Shown: positions 25,656-35,159, numbered from the stretch's first letter. The stretch is 64,000 nt of DNA from Treponema sp. (GCF_024696245.1 NZ_JAILGZ010000153.1:1-64000); one strand, 5' to 3'. A program made the numbers and translations. The notes: generated by a model from the sequence alone, not told the origin.

Positions 25656-28600
25656 ATTTTTTAAAACTCTTGCTGCAGCATTAATACTTTTCTCACAAAA
25701 CATTCCTTTTGCAGCTTCCTATTATTTTGAAACTCCACAACCCTTCTCTTATTCAGACAAAGACTGTTTTTATCCTCAGTCAATTCCTTCCACAGATAAA
25801 TCAGATTCCGTAATTTTATGGCAGGAAGCAGACAGCAAAAAATCAGAAATAAATATTTATATCCGTACTTCTAAAAACGGCTACCAGTGGTCAGAAAAAA
25901 AGGCCCTTATCCAGGGACTTACATACACAGGGATTCCTACACTGATATACTCTTCTACTGCATCAAAATCAAAAGAGCTTTGTGCAGTTCTTACTGGAGA
26001 ACACAAGATAGATATTCTTTCTTCTGACAATGCTTTTCTGACTTATAAAAGCACCAGTATCAGCAGCACTTCAAGTCTGTCAGCACCAAGATTATATACT
26101 CTGGCAAATGGTTCCTTTATTCTTTTTGCAAGTGCTTCAGACACAATAAATTCATCTGCCAGCTTTATAATTAAATATGCCACTTCAAAAGATGGAATCA
26201 AGTGGACTGAATTAAAGGACTTTACTCCGGTAAGTCAGGTTCAGGGTATAGGAAATCCTCTTGTACCAGTACTTGCTTCCGGAAAAAAATCAGACCTTCT
26301 TGTCTTTATGGTTCAGTACCATCATGACAATCTTATTTCATTGCAGATCTATTCTTCTGTAAGTAAAAATGGAGCTTCCAGCTGGTCTCTTCCACAACTT
26401 GTAACAGGTAAAGATTCATTTGAAGATACAAGAGAAGATTTTTACAGTTTTTCAAATCAGTCACCTTCCCTTGTTTATGACCAGGGCCGCTTTATTCTTG
26501 CCTGGGAACGTTCATCTTCGGGCTATTCAAATGCAGACATTTATACTGCAAACCTTAACGAAGAAGGAAAAATAACAGGTGGAGTTCAAAAAATGAGTTC
26601 CACAGGATTCTGTTCAAAACCTGTGCTTTTTACTTTTAAAAACCAGCCGGGCCTTATATGGTTTACTAATCAAACAGAAAACAGACAGGTTTACTTTACC
26701 CAGAAAAACGGAAACCTCTGGTCAGAAAACGAAATAATTTCTGAATCAAGTTCAGCCTCACCCTGCCCTGTAATTTCTGATTCCGGAAAACAGCTGGGAT
26801 TTGCCTGGGAAAAATATCTGTCAAAAAGCAAAAGCACATCTATTCAAATCCTTACATGGGACCATAGTGCAGCCCAGCCCTTTATAGCTCCCTATGATTT
26901 TAAGGATGGTCAGAGAAATAATTCAAATAGAATAACTTTTACAATTCAGCATGCATCCGATCCTTCGGGTATAAAAGGTGCATCCTGGATTGTTACTCAA
27001 AACAAAAATGAAGAAGCACCTGCTGTAATTAACAGTGATCCTTCCGTAAAAAAAATAGAAGCTCAATTACCAAAAGATGGTTTATGGTATATAAAAGTCA
27101 GGGAATGTGATTATGCCGGCAACTGGTCTCCATCTTCCGTTCTGACCTATTATCTTGATACCCAGGCTCCCGGACAGGTCAGGATAAATGAACCGGAAGA
27201 AACAGAAGAAGGCCTGCTGGAATCAAACACCTTTACTGTAAACTGGGAGGAACCAGTTGATTCTGATATTGCAGGTTACATCTGGACTCTTAAAAAAATT
27301 GACGATATTCCTCAGCTTTTAACGGACAACAGATATCATCCTTCAAGGGCCGGTCAGGAATTAAAAAAGGAGCTTGTTTCAAATCTTCTGGATAAAAACG
27401 AAGAAGCCCTTGATACAAAAATAATACCCTCTGGAAGTATTAACGCAACACTTCCTCAGGTTGAATTCAATAACTTAAGAAACGGACTTTATATTCTTTC
27501 TGTTACGGCAGTAGACACAAGTTTAAATATTTCTCAGGAAAGCGATCAGATTTATTTTACCTTAAACAAATACAATCCTTATACTTTAATTTCAGATATT
27601 AAATGCTACACAAGTGAATTCGGAGATACTAAAATTGAAATTTCAGGAAGCGGATTTACCTACGACGGCACCATAAAGGAAATATATCTGGATACAGACG
27701 GACAGAAACCTTACGATTATATTCTTAAACTTGATAACAAAGATTATAAAATTCTTTCCAATTATAAAATCACTGATATAGAACTCAGTAATCTGAAAAG
27801 CGGAAATTATAAAGTTGGGCTTCTCCATTCAGACCGTGGTTTATATTTTGCCAGCGGAAAAGAAATTGTTATTGAAGAAAATGGAACTATAAAAAATAAA
27901 ATTGCTCATATATTCAAGCCTCTATGGAAAGCCGTAAGGCAGCTTAATGCCAGGGGAATAAATGCTGTAAAACTTCTTGTATCAGTAATAGCCCTGCTGG
28001 CTGCAATATGGTTTGCAGTCTGTCTTACAGGCCTTATAAATACACTTAAAGAAACCATCAAAATAAAGGCAGAAGTTTATGCACTTTTAGAAGGAGATAT
28101 TATGCCGGAAGAGAAAAAATTAAAAGCAGTTACTTTTGCACACAAGGGAAAAAGCCTTAAATCAAAGCTCATACTCAATACAACCCTTCTTATTGCCATA
28201 ATGGATATCTTTATTTTTGTAGTTATCGGAATCTACATGATTGGTTCCCAGAAAAAGATATTAAGTGAAAGTTTGTCCCAGCGTGCAACAGTTATGCTGG
28301 ATTCATTATCAAGAGGTGCAAAAGTTTACCTTCCTCTGGCAAGAAAGGATGACCAGCTTTCCATCTCAGATCTTTCAGATATAACAAACCAGGTTAATGC
28401 CCTTTCAGAAGCAAAATATGCAACAATGACAGGTTACTCAAATGATGAAAACGGAGAAAACCTGAACATAGTCTGGGCAACAAATGATGAAGAAATCAAT
28501 TCAAAGATTGATAACGGTCAGCTTGAAAACGGAAGCAGCCGTCTTAAGGATCCGGAATTAAATGAAATCCTTTCAGAAATGATGAATCTTAATCTTGAAA

Positions 28601-30297
28601 TTGACAGCCAGTCAGGAAACATAAATGAACAGATTAAAAACCTCGTAACTGAATCCTATTCCCTGGCAGGAAAAATTGACGAACAAAGCTCATGGAGACG
28701 TTCAGAAATTCAGATTCAGAAAAACCAGCTTCTCCTTAAACTCAACGGTATACTGGACAATATTTCCAACAAATCAACCGGCAGCTGGCCTGAATTCAAT
28801 ACAGAAAACATTGATGAATCCAACTCATCCTATATTTTCTACAGACCTATTCTTTACAGACAGGAAAATAACAACAACTTTGTTCATGGAGCCATTCTCA
28901 TTGAAGTTTCAACAGACCAGCTTCTTGACAGCATAAACAGACAGAGACATATTATCTTTCAGGCAGGCCTTCTCCTTCTTATAATAGCTATCGCAATTGC
29001 ATTTATAAGTACCTATATTCTTTCTACAAGAATTACAAAACCAATTCTTGAACTTTCTTCTCATGTTGCCATGATCAGGGATACAGAAGATAAAACCCAG
29101 CTCGCAGGAAAAAATATTAATATTAAGACAAAAGACGAGATTGGACTTTTAGGTGACACTGTTAATGAAATGACACAAGGTCTGGCAGAAGCTGCAGTTC
29201 AGTCAAAAAACCTTACCCTTGGTAAAGACATTCAGACAAAATTTATTCCTCTTGAAAGCAACGAAAATGGGGCAACCCTTTCTACAGGAAAACTTAAGGC
29301 AAAGGGTGCAGAATTCTTTAGTTTCTACAATGGTGCAGATGACTTAAGCGGTGACTATTTTGACTACAAGCAGCTGGATCAGAATCATTATGCAATTATT
29401 AAATGTGACGTTTCAGGTCATGGAGTTCCGGCAGCCCTTATTATGGTAGAAGTTGCAACCTTATTCCTTAACTACTTTCAGAAATGGGACATGAAAAATC
29501 CAGCCCAGGGTACAAACCTGGCTCCTGTTGTAGGTCAGATAAATGATCTTCTTGAATCCCGTGGCTTTAAGGGAAGATTTGCAGCCTTTACCCTTTGTAT
29601 CATGAATACCAGTAGTGGTGAATGCTGGTTCTGTAATGCAGGTGACAATCTTATACAGATTTATGACAGCAGTGAAAAAAGAAAGAAGACCATTACCCTT
29701 CAGGAAACTCCAGCTGCAGGTATGTTCAGTACTGACCTTATAGAAATGAAAGGCGGTTATCAGGTTTCAAAATTAAAGCTTAAAAAAGATGATGTTCTTT
29801 TCCTCTATACTGACGGTATTGAAGAAGCAAAAAGAAACTTCAGAAATGAAAAGGACCAGATTATACCTTCTGATACTAATAATCCGGAAGCAGAAGAGAC
29901 AAGCGAAGAACTGTCTGCAGAAAGGGTTACTGAGATAATTGAAGCAGTTTATGCAAAAGGCAGGTATACCCTTAAAAAGCATAACCTTAATAAGGATGAA
30001 GAACTTCACTTTGACTTTTCTACCTGTACAGGAAGTGCAGAAGATGCCATTATGGCCCTGGTTTCCGTAGAAAAAACCTTCCGCATGTACAAAAAAGAAA
30101 ATCCTAAGGCAACTGACCATGTAAAGGTAGATAAAAATATTGATAACTTCCTCAGGGAACACTTTAATGAATATTCAACCTACTGCTCAGCCCTTCAGGA
30201 ACTTGAAAATGATACAACAAGCATCCTTTATAAAGGTGTCCTTGAAGATCCTCAGTATGATGACCTTACCCTTATTGGCATCAAGAAAACAGAATAG
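25648..30297 (+). CDS. Sensor phosphatase: beta-propeller, Ig-like domains, HAMP and SpoIIE/PP2C
   Basis: A 1549-residue membrane protein. After a signal peptide (residues 1-24) comes a sialidase/BNR-like beta-propeller (about 30-420, repeated WS and AW segments such as SKDGIKWTELKD), then fibronectin/Ig-like domains (430-750). A membrane helix lies near 771-795 and a second near 840-862. A predicted periplasmic sensor (870-1095) ends at a third helix (about 1100-1125). HAMP (1126-1185) and a PP2C domain follow (DLSGDYFDYKQL, CDVSGHGVPAAL, LYTDGIEEAK, DPQYDDLTLIGI). It probably converts an envelope signal into dephosphorylation of a STAS protein, perhaps that at 18893. The propeller has no convincing sialidase active site. 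Confidence 0.85.
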   Translation: MNRFFKTLAAALILFSQNIPFAASYYFETPQPFSYSDKDCFYPQSIPSTDKSDSVILWQEADSKKSEINIYIRTSKNGYQWSEKKALIQGLTYTGIPTLIYSSTASKSKELCAVLTGEHKIDILSSDNAFLTYKSTSISSTSSLSAPRLYTLANGSFILFASASDTINSSASFIIKYATSKDGIKWTELKDFTPVSQVQGIGNPLVPVLASGKKSDLLVFMVQYHHDNLISLQIYSSVSKNGASSWSLPQLVTGKDSFEDTREDFYSFSNQSPSLVYDQGRFILAWERSSSGYSNADIYTANLNEEGKITGGVQKMSSTGFCSKPVLFTFKNQPGLIWFTNQTENRQVYFTQKNGNLWSENEIISESSSASPCPVISDSGKQLGFAWEKYLSKSKSTSIQILTWDHSAAQPFIAPYDFKDGQRNNSNRITFTIQHASDPSGIKGASWIVTQNKNEEAPAVINSDPSVKKIEAQLPKDGLWYIKVRECDYAGNWSPSSVLTYYLDTQAPGQVRINEPEETEEGLLESNTFTVNWEEPVDSDIAGYIWTLKKIDDIPQLLTDNRYHPSRAGQELKKELVSNLLDKNEEALDTKIIPSGSINATLPQVEFNNLRNGLYILSVTAVDTSLNISQESDQIYFTLNKYNPYTLISDIKCYTSEFGDTKIEISGSGFTYDGTIKEIYLDTDGQKPYDYILKLDNKDYKILSNYKITDIELSNLKSGNYKVGLLHSDRGLYFASGKEIVIEENGTIKNKIAHIFKPLWKAVRQLNARGINAVKLLVSVIALLAAIWFAVCLTGLINTLKETIKIKAEVYALLEGDIMPEEKKLKAVTFAHKGKSLKSKLILNTTLLIAIMDIFIFVVIGIYMIGSQKKILSESLSQRATVMLDSLSRGAKVYLPLARKDDQLSISDLSDITNQVNALSEAKYATMTGYSNDENGENLNIVWATNDEEINSKIDNGQLENGSSRLKDPELNEILSEMMNLNLEIDSQSGNINEQIKNLVTESYSLAGKIDEQSSWRRSEIQIQKNQLLLKLNGILDNISNKSTGSWPEFNTENIDESNSSYIFYRPILYRQENNNNFVHGAILIEVSTDQLLDSINRQRHIIFQAGLLLLIIAIAIAFISTYILSTRITKPILELSSHVAMIRDTEDKTQLAGKNINIKTKDEIGLLGDTVNEMTQGLAEAAVQSKNLTLGKDIQTKFIPLESNENGATLSTGKLKAKGAEFFSFYNGADDLSGDYFDYKQLDQNHYAIIKCDVSGHGVPAALIMVEVATLFLNYFQKWDMKNPAQGTNLAPVVGQINDLLESRGFKGRFAAFTLCIMNTSSGECWFCNAGDNLIQIYDSSEKRKKTITLQETPAAGMFSTDLIEMKGGYQVSKLKLKKDDVLFLYTDGIEEAKRNFRNEKDQIIPSDTNNPEAEETSEELSAERVTEIIEAVYAKGRYTLKKHNLNKDEELHFDFSTCTGSAEDAIMALVSVEKTFRMYKKENPKATDHVKVDKNIDNFLREHFNEYSTYCSALQELENDTTSILYKGVLEDPQYDDLTLIGIKKTE

Positions 30298-30312
30298 ACT
30301 ACTCCTGATAAA

Positions 30313-30348
30313 GTTAGCAACAGCTTATAAATATTAACTATTGCTAAC
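30313..30348. repeat. Inverted repeat between phosphatase and NifU-like genes
   Basis: GTTAGCAA (30313-30320) and TTGCTAAC (30341-30348) are perfectly complementary with a 20-base AT-rich loop. It may help end the phosphatase transcript or bind a regulator of the downstream promoter. Confidence 0.5.
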
Positions 30349-30361
30349 TCCTTATATTATA

Positions 30362-30390
30362 TTGAATTAGCTCTCCCATAATGGTATACT
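30362..30390 (+). promoter_or_regulatory. Promoter of the NifU-like/GGGtGRT operon
   Basis: TTGAAT and TATACT with an exact 17-base spacer, about 70 bases before the start codon at 30460. Confidence 0.8.
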
Positions 30391-30459
30391 CTTCTAGCCT
30401 TATTGAAAGGTATTCTCAAGAAGGCAATTTTAATCATATCTTTTTTTCGAGGTAAAGAA

Positions 30460-31161
30460 ATGATCTACACTGCAGAAGTAGAACATATGTGTCCTTTAGC
30501 AAAAGGCGCATATCATGGACCAGCTCCTATTCCTGAAGAAGGCGAATGGGTTCAGGTTAAAAAGATTGAAGACGTTTCAGGATTCACTCACGGTATCGGC
30601 TGGTGTGCACCACAGCAGGGCGCATGCAAACTTTCACTTAATGTAAAAGACGGCATCATTGAAGAAGCACTTGTTGAAACAATCGGATGCTCTGGTATGA
30701 CTCACTCAGCTGCTATGGCTTCAGAAATCCTTATCGGAAAAACTCTTCTTGAAGCATTAAACACAGACCTTGTTTGTGACGCAATCAACACAGCTATGCG
30801 CGAACTTTTCATGCAGATCGTTTATGGACGTACACAGTCAGCATATTCAAAGAACGGTCTTAAAGTTGGTGCATCTCTTGAAGATCTTGGAAAGAACCTT
30901 CGTTCACAGGTTGGAACTATGTTTGCTACACGCAAAACTGGTCCACGTTATCTTGAAATGACAGAAGGTTACGTAGAAACATGTGCAGTAGACAAGGATA
31001 ACCAGATTATCGGTTATAACTGTATCAACTTCGGTAAACTTATGGACGCTCTTAAAGCTGGTAAACCAGCTCAGGAAGCTATCGAAGGTGCACGCACACA
31101 CTATGGTCGCGTAACTGCAGATCAGGGTATGGTTCGTCTTATCGATCCACGTAAAGAGTAA
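30460..31161 (+). CDS. NifU-like iron-sulfur scaffold-type protein
   Basis: A 233-residue protein, starting at the ATG 7 bases after GAGG; an in-frame ATG at 30403 lies close to the promoter and is less likely. The NifU/IscU-like features are three cysteine-containing segments: GWCAPQQGACKLSL, TIGCSGMTHSAAMASE and, later, ETCAVDKDN and YNCINFGKLM. The middle segment matches the GCxxxxAS loop of IscU/NifU_N. Together with the next gene it forms a conserved pair in anaerobes and spirochaetes. It may assemble or carry an Fe-S cluster for the GGGtGRT protein. Codon use looks more biased than in its neighbours, which fits high expression. Confidence 0.75.
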   Translation: MIYTAEVEHMCPLAKGAYHGPAPIPEEGEWVQVKKIEDVSGFTHGIGWCAPQQGACKLSLNVKDGIIEEALVETIGCSGMTHSAAMASEILIGKTLLEALNTDLVCDAINTAMRELFMQIVYGRTQSAYSKNGLKVGASLEDLGKNLRSQVGTMFATRKTGPRYLEMTEGYVETCAVDKDNQIIGYNCINFGKLMDALKAGKPAQEAIEGARTHYGRVTADQGMVRLIDPRKE

Positions 31162-31180
31162 TTCAGGGGGAATATAAATT

Positions 31181-32221
31181 ATGGCAACTTTATTTGAAGA
31201 TTTTGAAGGCCGCATTCCTCAGGTGAATAAGGCTCTTAAAGAATATGGTTTCTCAGAAGGAGAAAAGGGATTAAACGAAGCACGTGATCTTTGTAAGGCA
31301 CGTGGTTTTGATCCATATGAAATCTGTCAGTCAACACAGCAGATTTGTTTTGAAGATGCTAAATGGGCTTACGTTCTTGGTTCTGCAATTGCTATTAAAG
31401 AAGCAGAAAAAACAGGAGACAAGACAGGTTCAACAGCAGCTGCTAACATCGGAAAAGGACTTCAGGCTTTCTGTCTTCCAGGTTCTGTAGCAGATGACCG
31501 TAAAGTTGGTCTTGGACACGGAAACCTTGGTGCACGTCTTCTTTCAGAAGAAACACAGTGCTTTGCATTCCTTGCAGGACATGAATCTTTTGCAGCAGCA
31601 GAAGGTGCTATTAAAATCGCAGCAAATGCAAACAAAGTTCGCAAGAACAAGCTCCGCGTTATCCTTAACGGTCTCGGAAAAGATGCAGCTCAGATCATCA
31701 GCCGCATTAACGGATTTACATATGTACAGACTAAGTTTGACTACTTCAACGGTGAAGGAACAGACAAGGCCCTTACAGTTGTAAAGGAAGTTCCATACGG
31801 TTCAAACCCAGATCGTCTTATCGTTAAGTGCTACGGTGCTGACGATGTTCGTGAAGGTGTTGCAATCATGTGGCACGAAGATGTTGATGTTTCTATTACA
31901 GGTAACTCTACTAACCCTACTCGTTTCCAGCACCCAGTTGCAGGAACATACAAGAAGGAACGCCTTCTTCAGGGTAAAAAATACTTCTCTGTAGCTTCTG
32001 GTGGTGGTACAGGCCGTACACTTCATCCAGATAACATGGCTGCAGGTCCAGCTTCTTACGGATTTACTGATACTCTTGGACGCATGCACTCTGATGCTCA
32101 GTTTGCAGGTTCTTCTTCAGTACCAGCTCACGTAGAAATGATGGGCTTTATGGGAATGGGAAACAACCCTATGGTAGGCTGTACAGTAGCATGTGCAGTT
32201 GCAGTAGCCGGAAGTTTCTAG
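31181..32221 (+). CDS. GGGtGRT-family protein
   Basis: A 346-residue protein named for its motif, seen here as SGGGTGRTLHP near residue 270. Other family blocks are the N-terminal FEDFEGRIPQVNKALKEYGF, the cysteine stretch SQQIC-like STQQICFEDAKWAYVLGSA, and the C-terminal glycine/cysteine tail GMGNNPMVGCTVACAVAVAG. The function of the family is unknown. AGGGGGAA precedes the ATG, 19 bases after the NifU-like stop. A strong terminator follows at 32241. The last 41 bases of the gene are copied 212 bases downstream (see 32278-32433). Confidence 0.88.
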   Translation: MATLFEDFEGRIPQVNKALKEYGFSEGEKGLNEARDLCKARGFDPYEICQSTQQICFEDAKWAYVLGSAIAIKEAEKTGDKTGSTAAANIGKGLQAFCLPGSVADDRKVGLGHGNLGARLLSEETQCFAFLAGHESFAAAEGAIKIAANANKVRKNKLRVILNGLGKDAAQIISRINGFTYVQTKFDYFNGEGTDKALTVVKEVPYGSNPDRLIVKCYGADDVREGVAIMWHEDVDVSITGNSTNPTRFQHPVAGTYKKERLLQGKKYFSVASGGGTGRTLHPDNMAAGPASYGFTDTLGRMHSDAQFAGSSSVPAHVEMMGFMGMGNNPMVGCTVACAVAVAGSF

Positions 32222-32240
32222 TTCTATCTTGAATGATTAA

Positions 32241-32275
32241 AAGAGCTCCGTGAATAAACGGAGCTCTTTTTTTAT
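32241..32275 (+). terminator. Terminator after the GGGtGRT gene
   Basis: AAGAGCTCCG pairs perfectly with CGGAGCTCTT (32259-32268), loop 8 bases, followed by TTTTT. Confidence 0.92.
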
Positions 32276-32277
32276 AG

Positions 32278-32433
32278 GCACATGCTACAGGGCAGCCGTG
32301 CGAGTTTTCATGGTTTTGCGTAGCAAAATGCGAACTATGTGAGCAAATGGAAACTCGTGTTTCAAAGGCTGTGAAACAGCCTTTGAATACATGTACAGTA
32401 GCATGTGCAGTTGCAGTAGCAGGAAGCTTCTAA
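32278..32433. repeat. Structured element with duplicated 3' end of the GGGtGRT gene
   Basis: The intergenic stretch 32222-32597 holds no gene. Within it GCACATGCTAC (32278-32288) is perfectly complementary to 32398-32408. Between them lie an imperfect pair (GCGAGTTTTCAT with ATGGAAACTCGT), a hairpin TTTTGC-GTA-GCAAAA and a perfect 12-bp hairpin (32361-32372 with 32376-32387, loop GAA). Bases 32393-32433 repeat the last 41 bases of the GGGtGRT gene (32181-32221) with three differences, including the stop codon (TAG versus TAA). A second terminator follows. Confidence 0.85.
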
Positions 32434-32453
32434 TTTTCTGATTAAGCTGAATA

Positions 32454-32486
32454 AACGCTCTGTTTTAGGACAGGGCGTTTTTTTTT
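32454..32486 (+). terminator. Second terminator after the duplicated 3' end
   Basis: AACGCTCTG pairs with CAGGGCGTT (32471-32479, one G-U) and is followed by a T-run. Its position after the copied gene end parallels the first terminator, but its sequence is different. Confidence 0.8.
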
Positions 32487-32537
32487 ATGTAAAAACCGAT
32501 TTAAAAATCACCAGACACGATGTTTCTATTAATAGTA

Positions 32538-32566
32538 TTGTCAAAGCCTATATAAAATGCTAGTAT
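32538..32566 (+). promoter_or_regulatory. Promoter of the aldolase gene
   Basis: TTGTCA and TAGTAT with a 17-base spacer, about 30 bases before the ATG. Confidence 0.65.
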
Positions 32567-32597
32567 TCTGCAGATTTTTTTTTAACTGGGGAATATT

Positions 32598-33572
32598 ATG
32601 GAAAAAGAACTTTCCAAACTTATGGGCTTTCGTCCAGAAATTAAAGTTGTAGATGCAACCCTTCGTGACGGAGGACTTGTAAACGATTTTTATTTTACAG
32701 ATGACTTTGTAAAGGAACTTTATCAGACAAACGTAAAAGCCGGCGTTGATTATATGGAATTCGGCTATAAGGCTTCAAAAGAACTTTTTGACGTAAATAA
32801 ATTCGGAAAATGGAAGTTCTGTAATGACGAAGACATCCGTGCAATTACAGGAGACAATGACACTCCCCTTAAAATTGCAGTTATGGCAGATGCCGGCAGA
32901 TGTGATTTTAAAAATGATATCTTAAAAAAGTCAGACAGTCCTATCGATCTTATACGGGTAGCCTGCTATCTTCACCAGATTCCTGCAGCAATAGAAATGA
33001 TTGAAGATGCAAAAAACAAGGGATACGAAGTCAGCTGTAATATTATGGCAATTTCCAATGTACAGGAATCAGACCTTAAAGTTGCCCTGGACACTATTGG
33101 TAAATCACCGGCTGATGTTCTTTACATTGTAGACAGCTATGGTTCGATTTGTCCTGAACAGATGGCCCGCCTTGCAGATATATTCCTTAACGTAGCTGCA
33201 AAATATTCCAAACAGGTTGGTATTCATGCCCATGACAATCAAAAACTTGCCTTTGCAAATACAATTGAATGTTGTGGTGACGGTGTAAACTATCTTGATG
33301 CCACCTATGCTTCTATGGGACGTGGAGCAGGAAACTGTTCAATGGAAAACCTTATAGGCTTCCTTAAAAATCCTAAGTTTAACATTTATCCTGTTATTAA
33401 ATTCCTTGAAGAACAGATGACAGACCTTAAAGAAAGCTGTAAATGGGGTTACGACTGGCAGTACCTTCTTACAGGTATCCTTAACCAGCATCCTCGTACA
33501 GCCATTGCCTACACAAAAGACAATCGTAATGATCTGACTAATTTCTACAAAGAAATTACATCAGAAAGCTGA
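32598..33572 (+). CDS. HMG-CoA-lyase-like / 4-hydroxy-2-oxovalerate-aldolase-like enzyme
   Basis: A 324-residue TIM-barrel aldolase of the DRE-TIM metallolyase group. The signature near residue 20 is VDATLRDGGLVND (DxTLRDGG in the family), the metal site HAHDNQ is near residue 215 and GRGAGNCSMENL near residue 245. The family forms or cleaves C-C bonds next to a 2-oxo acid or thioester. The full DmpG C-terminal partner-binding domain is absent. The substrate cannot be read from sequence or context; it has its own promoter and a terminator shared with mtaB. Confidence 0.82.
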   Translation: MEKELSKLMGFRPEIKVVDATLRDGGLVNDFYFTDDFVKELYQTNVKAGVDYMEFGYKASKELFDVNKFGKWKFCNDEDIRAITGDNDTPLKIAVMADAGRCDFKNDILKKSDSPIDLIRVACYLHQIPAAIEMIEDAKNKGYEVSCNIMAISNVQESDLKVALDTIGKSPADVLYIVDSYGSICPEQMARLADIFLNVAAKYSKQVGIHAHDNQKLAFANTIECCGDGVNYLDATYASMGRGAGNCSMENLIGFLKNPKFNIYPVIKFLEEQMTDLKESCKWGYDWQYLLTGILNQHPRTAIAYTKDNRNDLTNFYKEITSES

Positions 33573-33599
33573 TTATCATCAGAAAAAATTATACAAAAA

Positions 33600-33630
33600 G
33601 AAAGCCTCTGTCTTACCGGCAGAGGCTTTC
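33600..33630. terminator. Bidirectional terminator between the aldolase and mtaB genes
   Basis: GAAAGCCTCTG and CAGAGGCTTTC form a perfect 11-bp stem with a 9-base loop. A-rich and T-rich flanks let it work in both directions for these convergent genes. Confidence 0.9.
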
Positions 33631-33647
33631 TTTATAACTCAAAACTT

Positions 33648-35159
33648 TTATATCAGGCTGGCAGAAGCTTCTATTTCTTTTCCCTTCCTGATATTCTCTT
33701 CAAGAACACTGTTTATCTTTACCCTTACAATGCCTGAGCTTTCAAAATATTTTTCACTTTTAAATTCAACATGAATAAAATTATCAGTAACGGCATGATA
33801 TATTTTTTCTCCGTCCTGATTATTATCTTTCATAAGCCTGAGGGCACGGGAGTTTTCTACAACAGCATTAAAGCTTTTACCTTCCATTGATTTTATATAG
33901 GCAATTTTTGAAGCAACAGCTATATCACCAAGTATAGCCGCCCTCTGAGTCTTTATATTCTGAGTAATCTGATTTTTCATCCGGGCTGCTTCTGTTCCTG
34001 GACGGGGACTAAAAGGAAAAACATGCATCCATGAAAAAGAGCATTCCTTACAAAGCCTGACAGTTTCTTCAAAATCACTGTCACTTTCACCAGGAAAACC
34101 TGCAATAATATCACAGCTTATAAAGCAGTCTTTTTTTACACTGCGAATTCTTTTAACTGCTGTAAGTACATCATCATGACCATAAGGTCTCTTCATTGCA
34201 GAGAGAACAGAATCACTTCCGCTTTGAACACTTAAATGAAAAAATGGCTGAACCCTGTCACTGGCAAGAACCTGACACAATTCACTAGTAACAGACTGAG
34301 GATAAAAAGAAGAAATCCTGAACTTTATGGATTTTGTATTTTTGATTACATAATCAAGCATAAAGGCAAAATTCTTCCTAACAACTTTCTCTTCCTCAAA
34401 AAAGTCTCCTGCATACTGGCTTAAATTTACACCAGTAAGTACTACTTCTTCTTTTCCGGAAGCTTCAAGTTCCTTTACCCTGTTAAGAACTTCTTCTATT
34501 CCAAGAGAAATTGCTTTTCCCCTGGCAAAATGTATACGGCAGAAAGTACAGCTGTTATTACAGCCATCCTGAATCTTAAGGGAAGCCCTGCTGTGTTTTT
34601 CAAAAACAGGTGTATATAAAGTAAAGGCCATAGGAAGTGGCAGGGAATTTTTTACAGCTTTATTCTCAGGTGCAAGAAGTGGCACTCCTGTTTTTACAGC
34701 TGCCTTATCATAAAAAACACTGCCTCTTTTTATAAAATCATCAAGCTTTTTTGTGTCAGTTTTGTTTCCGTCTGCAGTCAAAAAATCTTTAAGACCAGAA
34801 GCTATTTCATTGAGAAGATATTTTTTTGTTCCCGGAATGATTGATATACGTTCAGGACAAATAGCCTTAATACTATTACCGTCAAGCTCAGCATAGCAGC
34901 CTGTTACGCAGACAGTACTGTATGGAAACTTATCAAGGCACATGCGGATAATGCGGCGGGCCTTCTGTTCAGCTTTATTGGTTACTGTACAGGTATTGAT
35001 TATGCAAAGTAAAGTCTCTGAATTACATTCAAAAGAAGATGTAACAGCTTCCATGGTGCACTGGTAGCCTTCCTTAAAAAAAGCACGGGCCGCACCTTCA
35101 CTTTCATCCTGATTTAAACGACATCCAAGAGTTTCAAAATGAATCTGTTTAGTTGACAT
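33648..35159 (-). CDS. mtaB: tRNA threonylcarbamoyladenosine methylthiotransferase MtaB-like
   Basis: A radical-SAM methylthiotransferase expected to convert t6A to ms2t6A at position 37 of tRNAs reading ANN codons. I chose the ATG at 35157-35159 (MSTKQIHFETLGCRLNQDES); a longer frame would overlap the upstream gene further. The N-terminal domain has three cluster cysteines (LGCRLNQ, NTCTVT, VTGCYAEL). The radical-SAM motif CNNSCTFCRIHFARG is intact, and a TRAM-like end follows. The first-cysteine context GCRLNQ and the HFARG fit MtaB better than MiaB. Its start overlaps the end of the TPR gene by 11 bases. Confidence 0.88.
   Translation of the reverse strand: MSTKQIHFETLGCRLNQDESEGAARAFFKEGYQCTMEAVTSSFECNSETLLCIINTCTVTNKAEQKARRIIRMCLDKFPYSTVCVTGCYAELDGNSIKAICPERISIIPGTKKYLLNEIASGLKDFLTADGNKTDTKKLDDFIKRGSVFYDKAAVKTGVPLLAPENKAVKNSLPLPMAFTLYTPVFEKHSRASLKIQDGCNNSCTFCRIHFARGKAISLGIEEVLNRVKELEASGKEEVVLTGVNLSQYAGDFFEEEKVVRKNFAFMLDYVIKNTKSIKFRISSFYPQSVTSELCQVLASDRVQPFFHLSVQSGSDSVLSAMKRPYGHDDVLTAVKRIRSVKKDCFISCDIIAGFPGESDSDFEETVRLCKECSFSWMHVFPFSPRPGTEAARMKNQITQNIKTQRAAILGDIAVASKIAYIKSMEGKSFNAVVENSRALRLMKDNNQDGEKIYHAVTDNFIHVEFKSEKYFESSGIVRVKINSVLEENIRKGKEIEASASLI

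Noticed and set aside
25740-26900. Active sialidase
   Set aside because: The N-terminal propeller has sialidase-like repeats, but no clear catalytic Asp, Tyr/Glu and arginine triad can be read.
31181-32221. L-serine dehydratase alpha subunit
   Set aside because: The C-terminal glycine/cysteine-rich tail first suggested it, but the SGGGTGRT motif and the NifU-like partner identify the GGGtGRT family.
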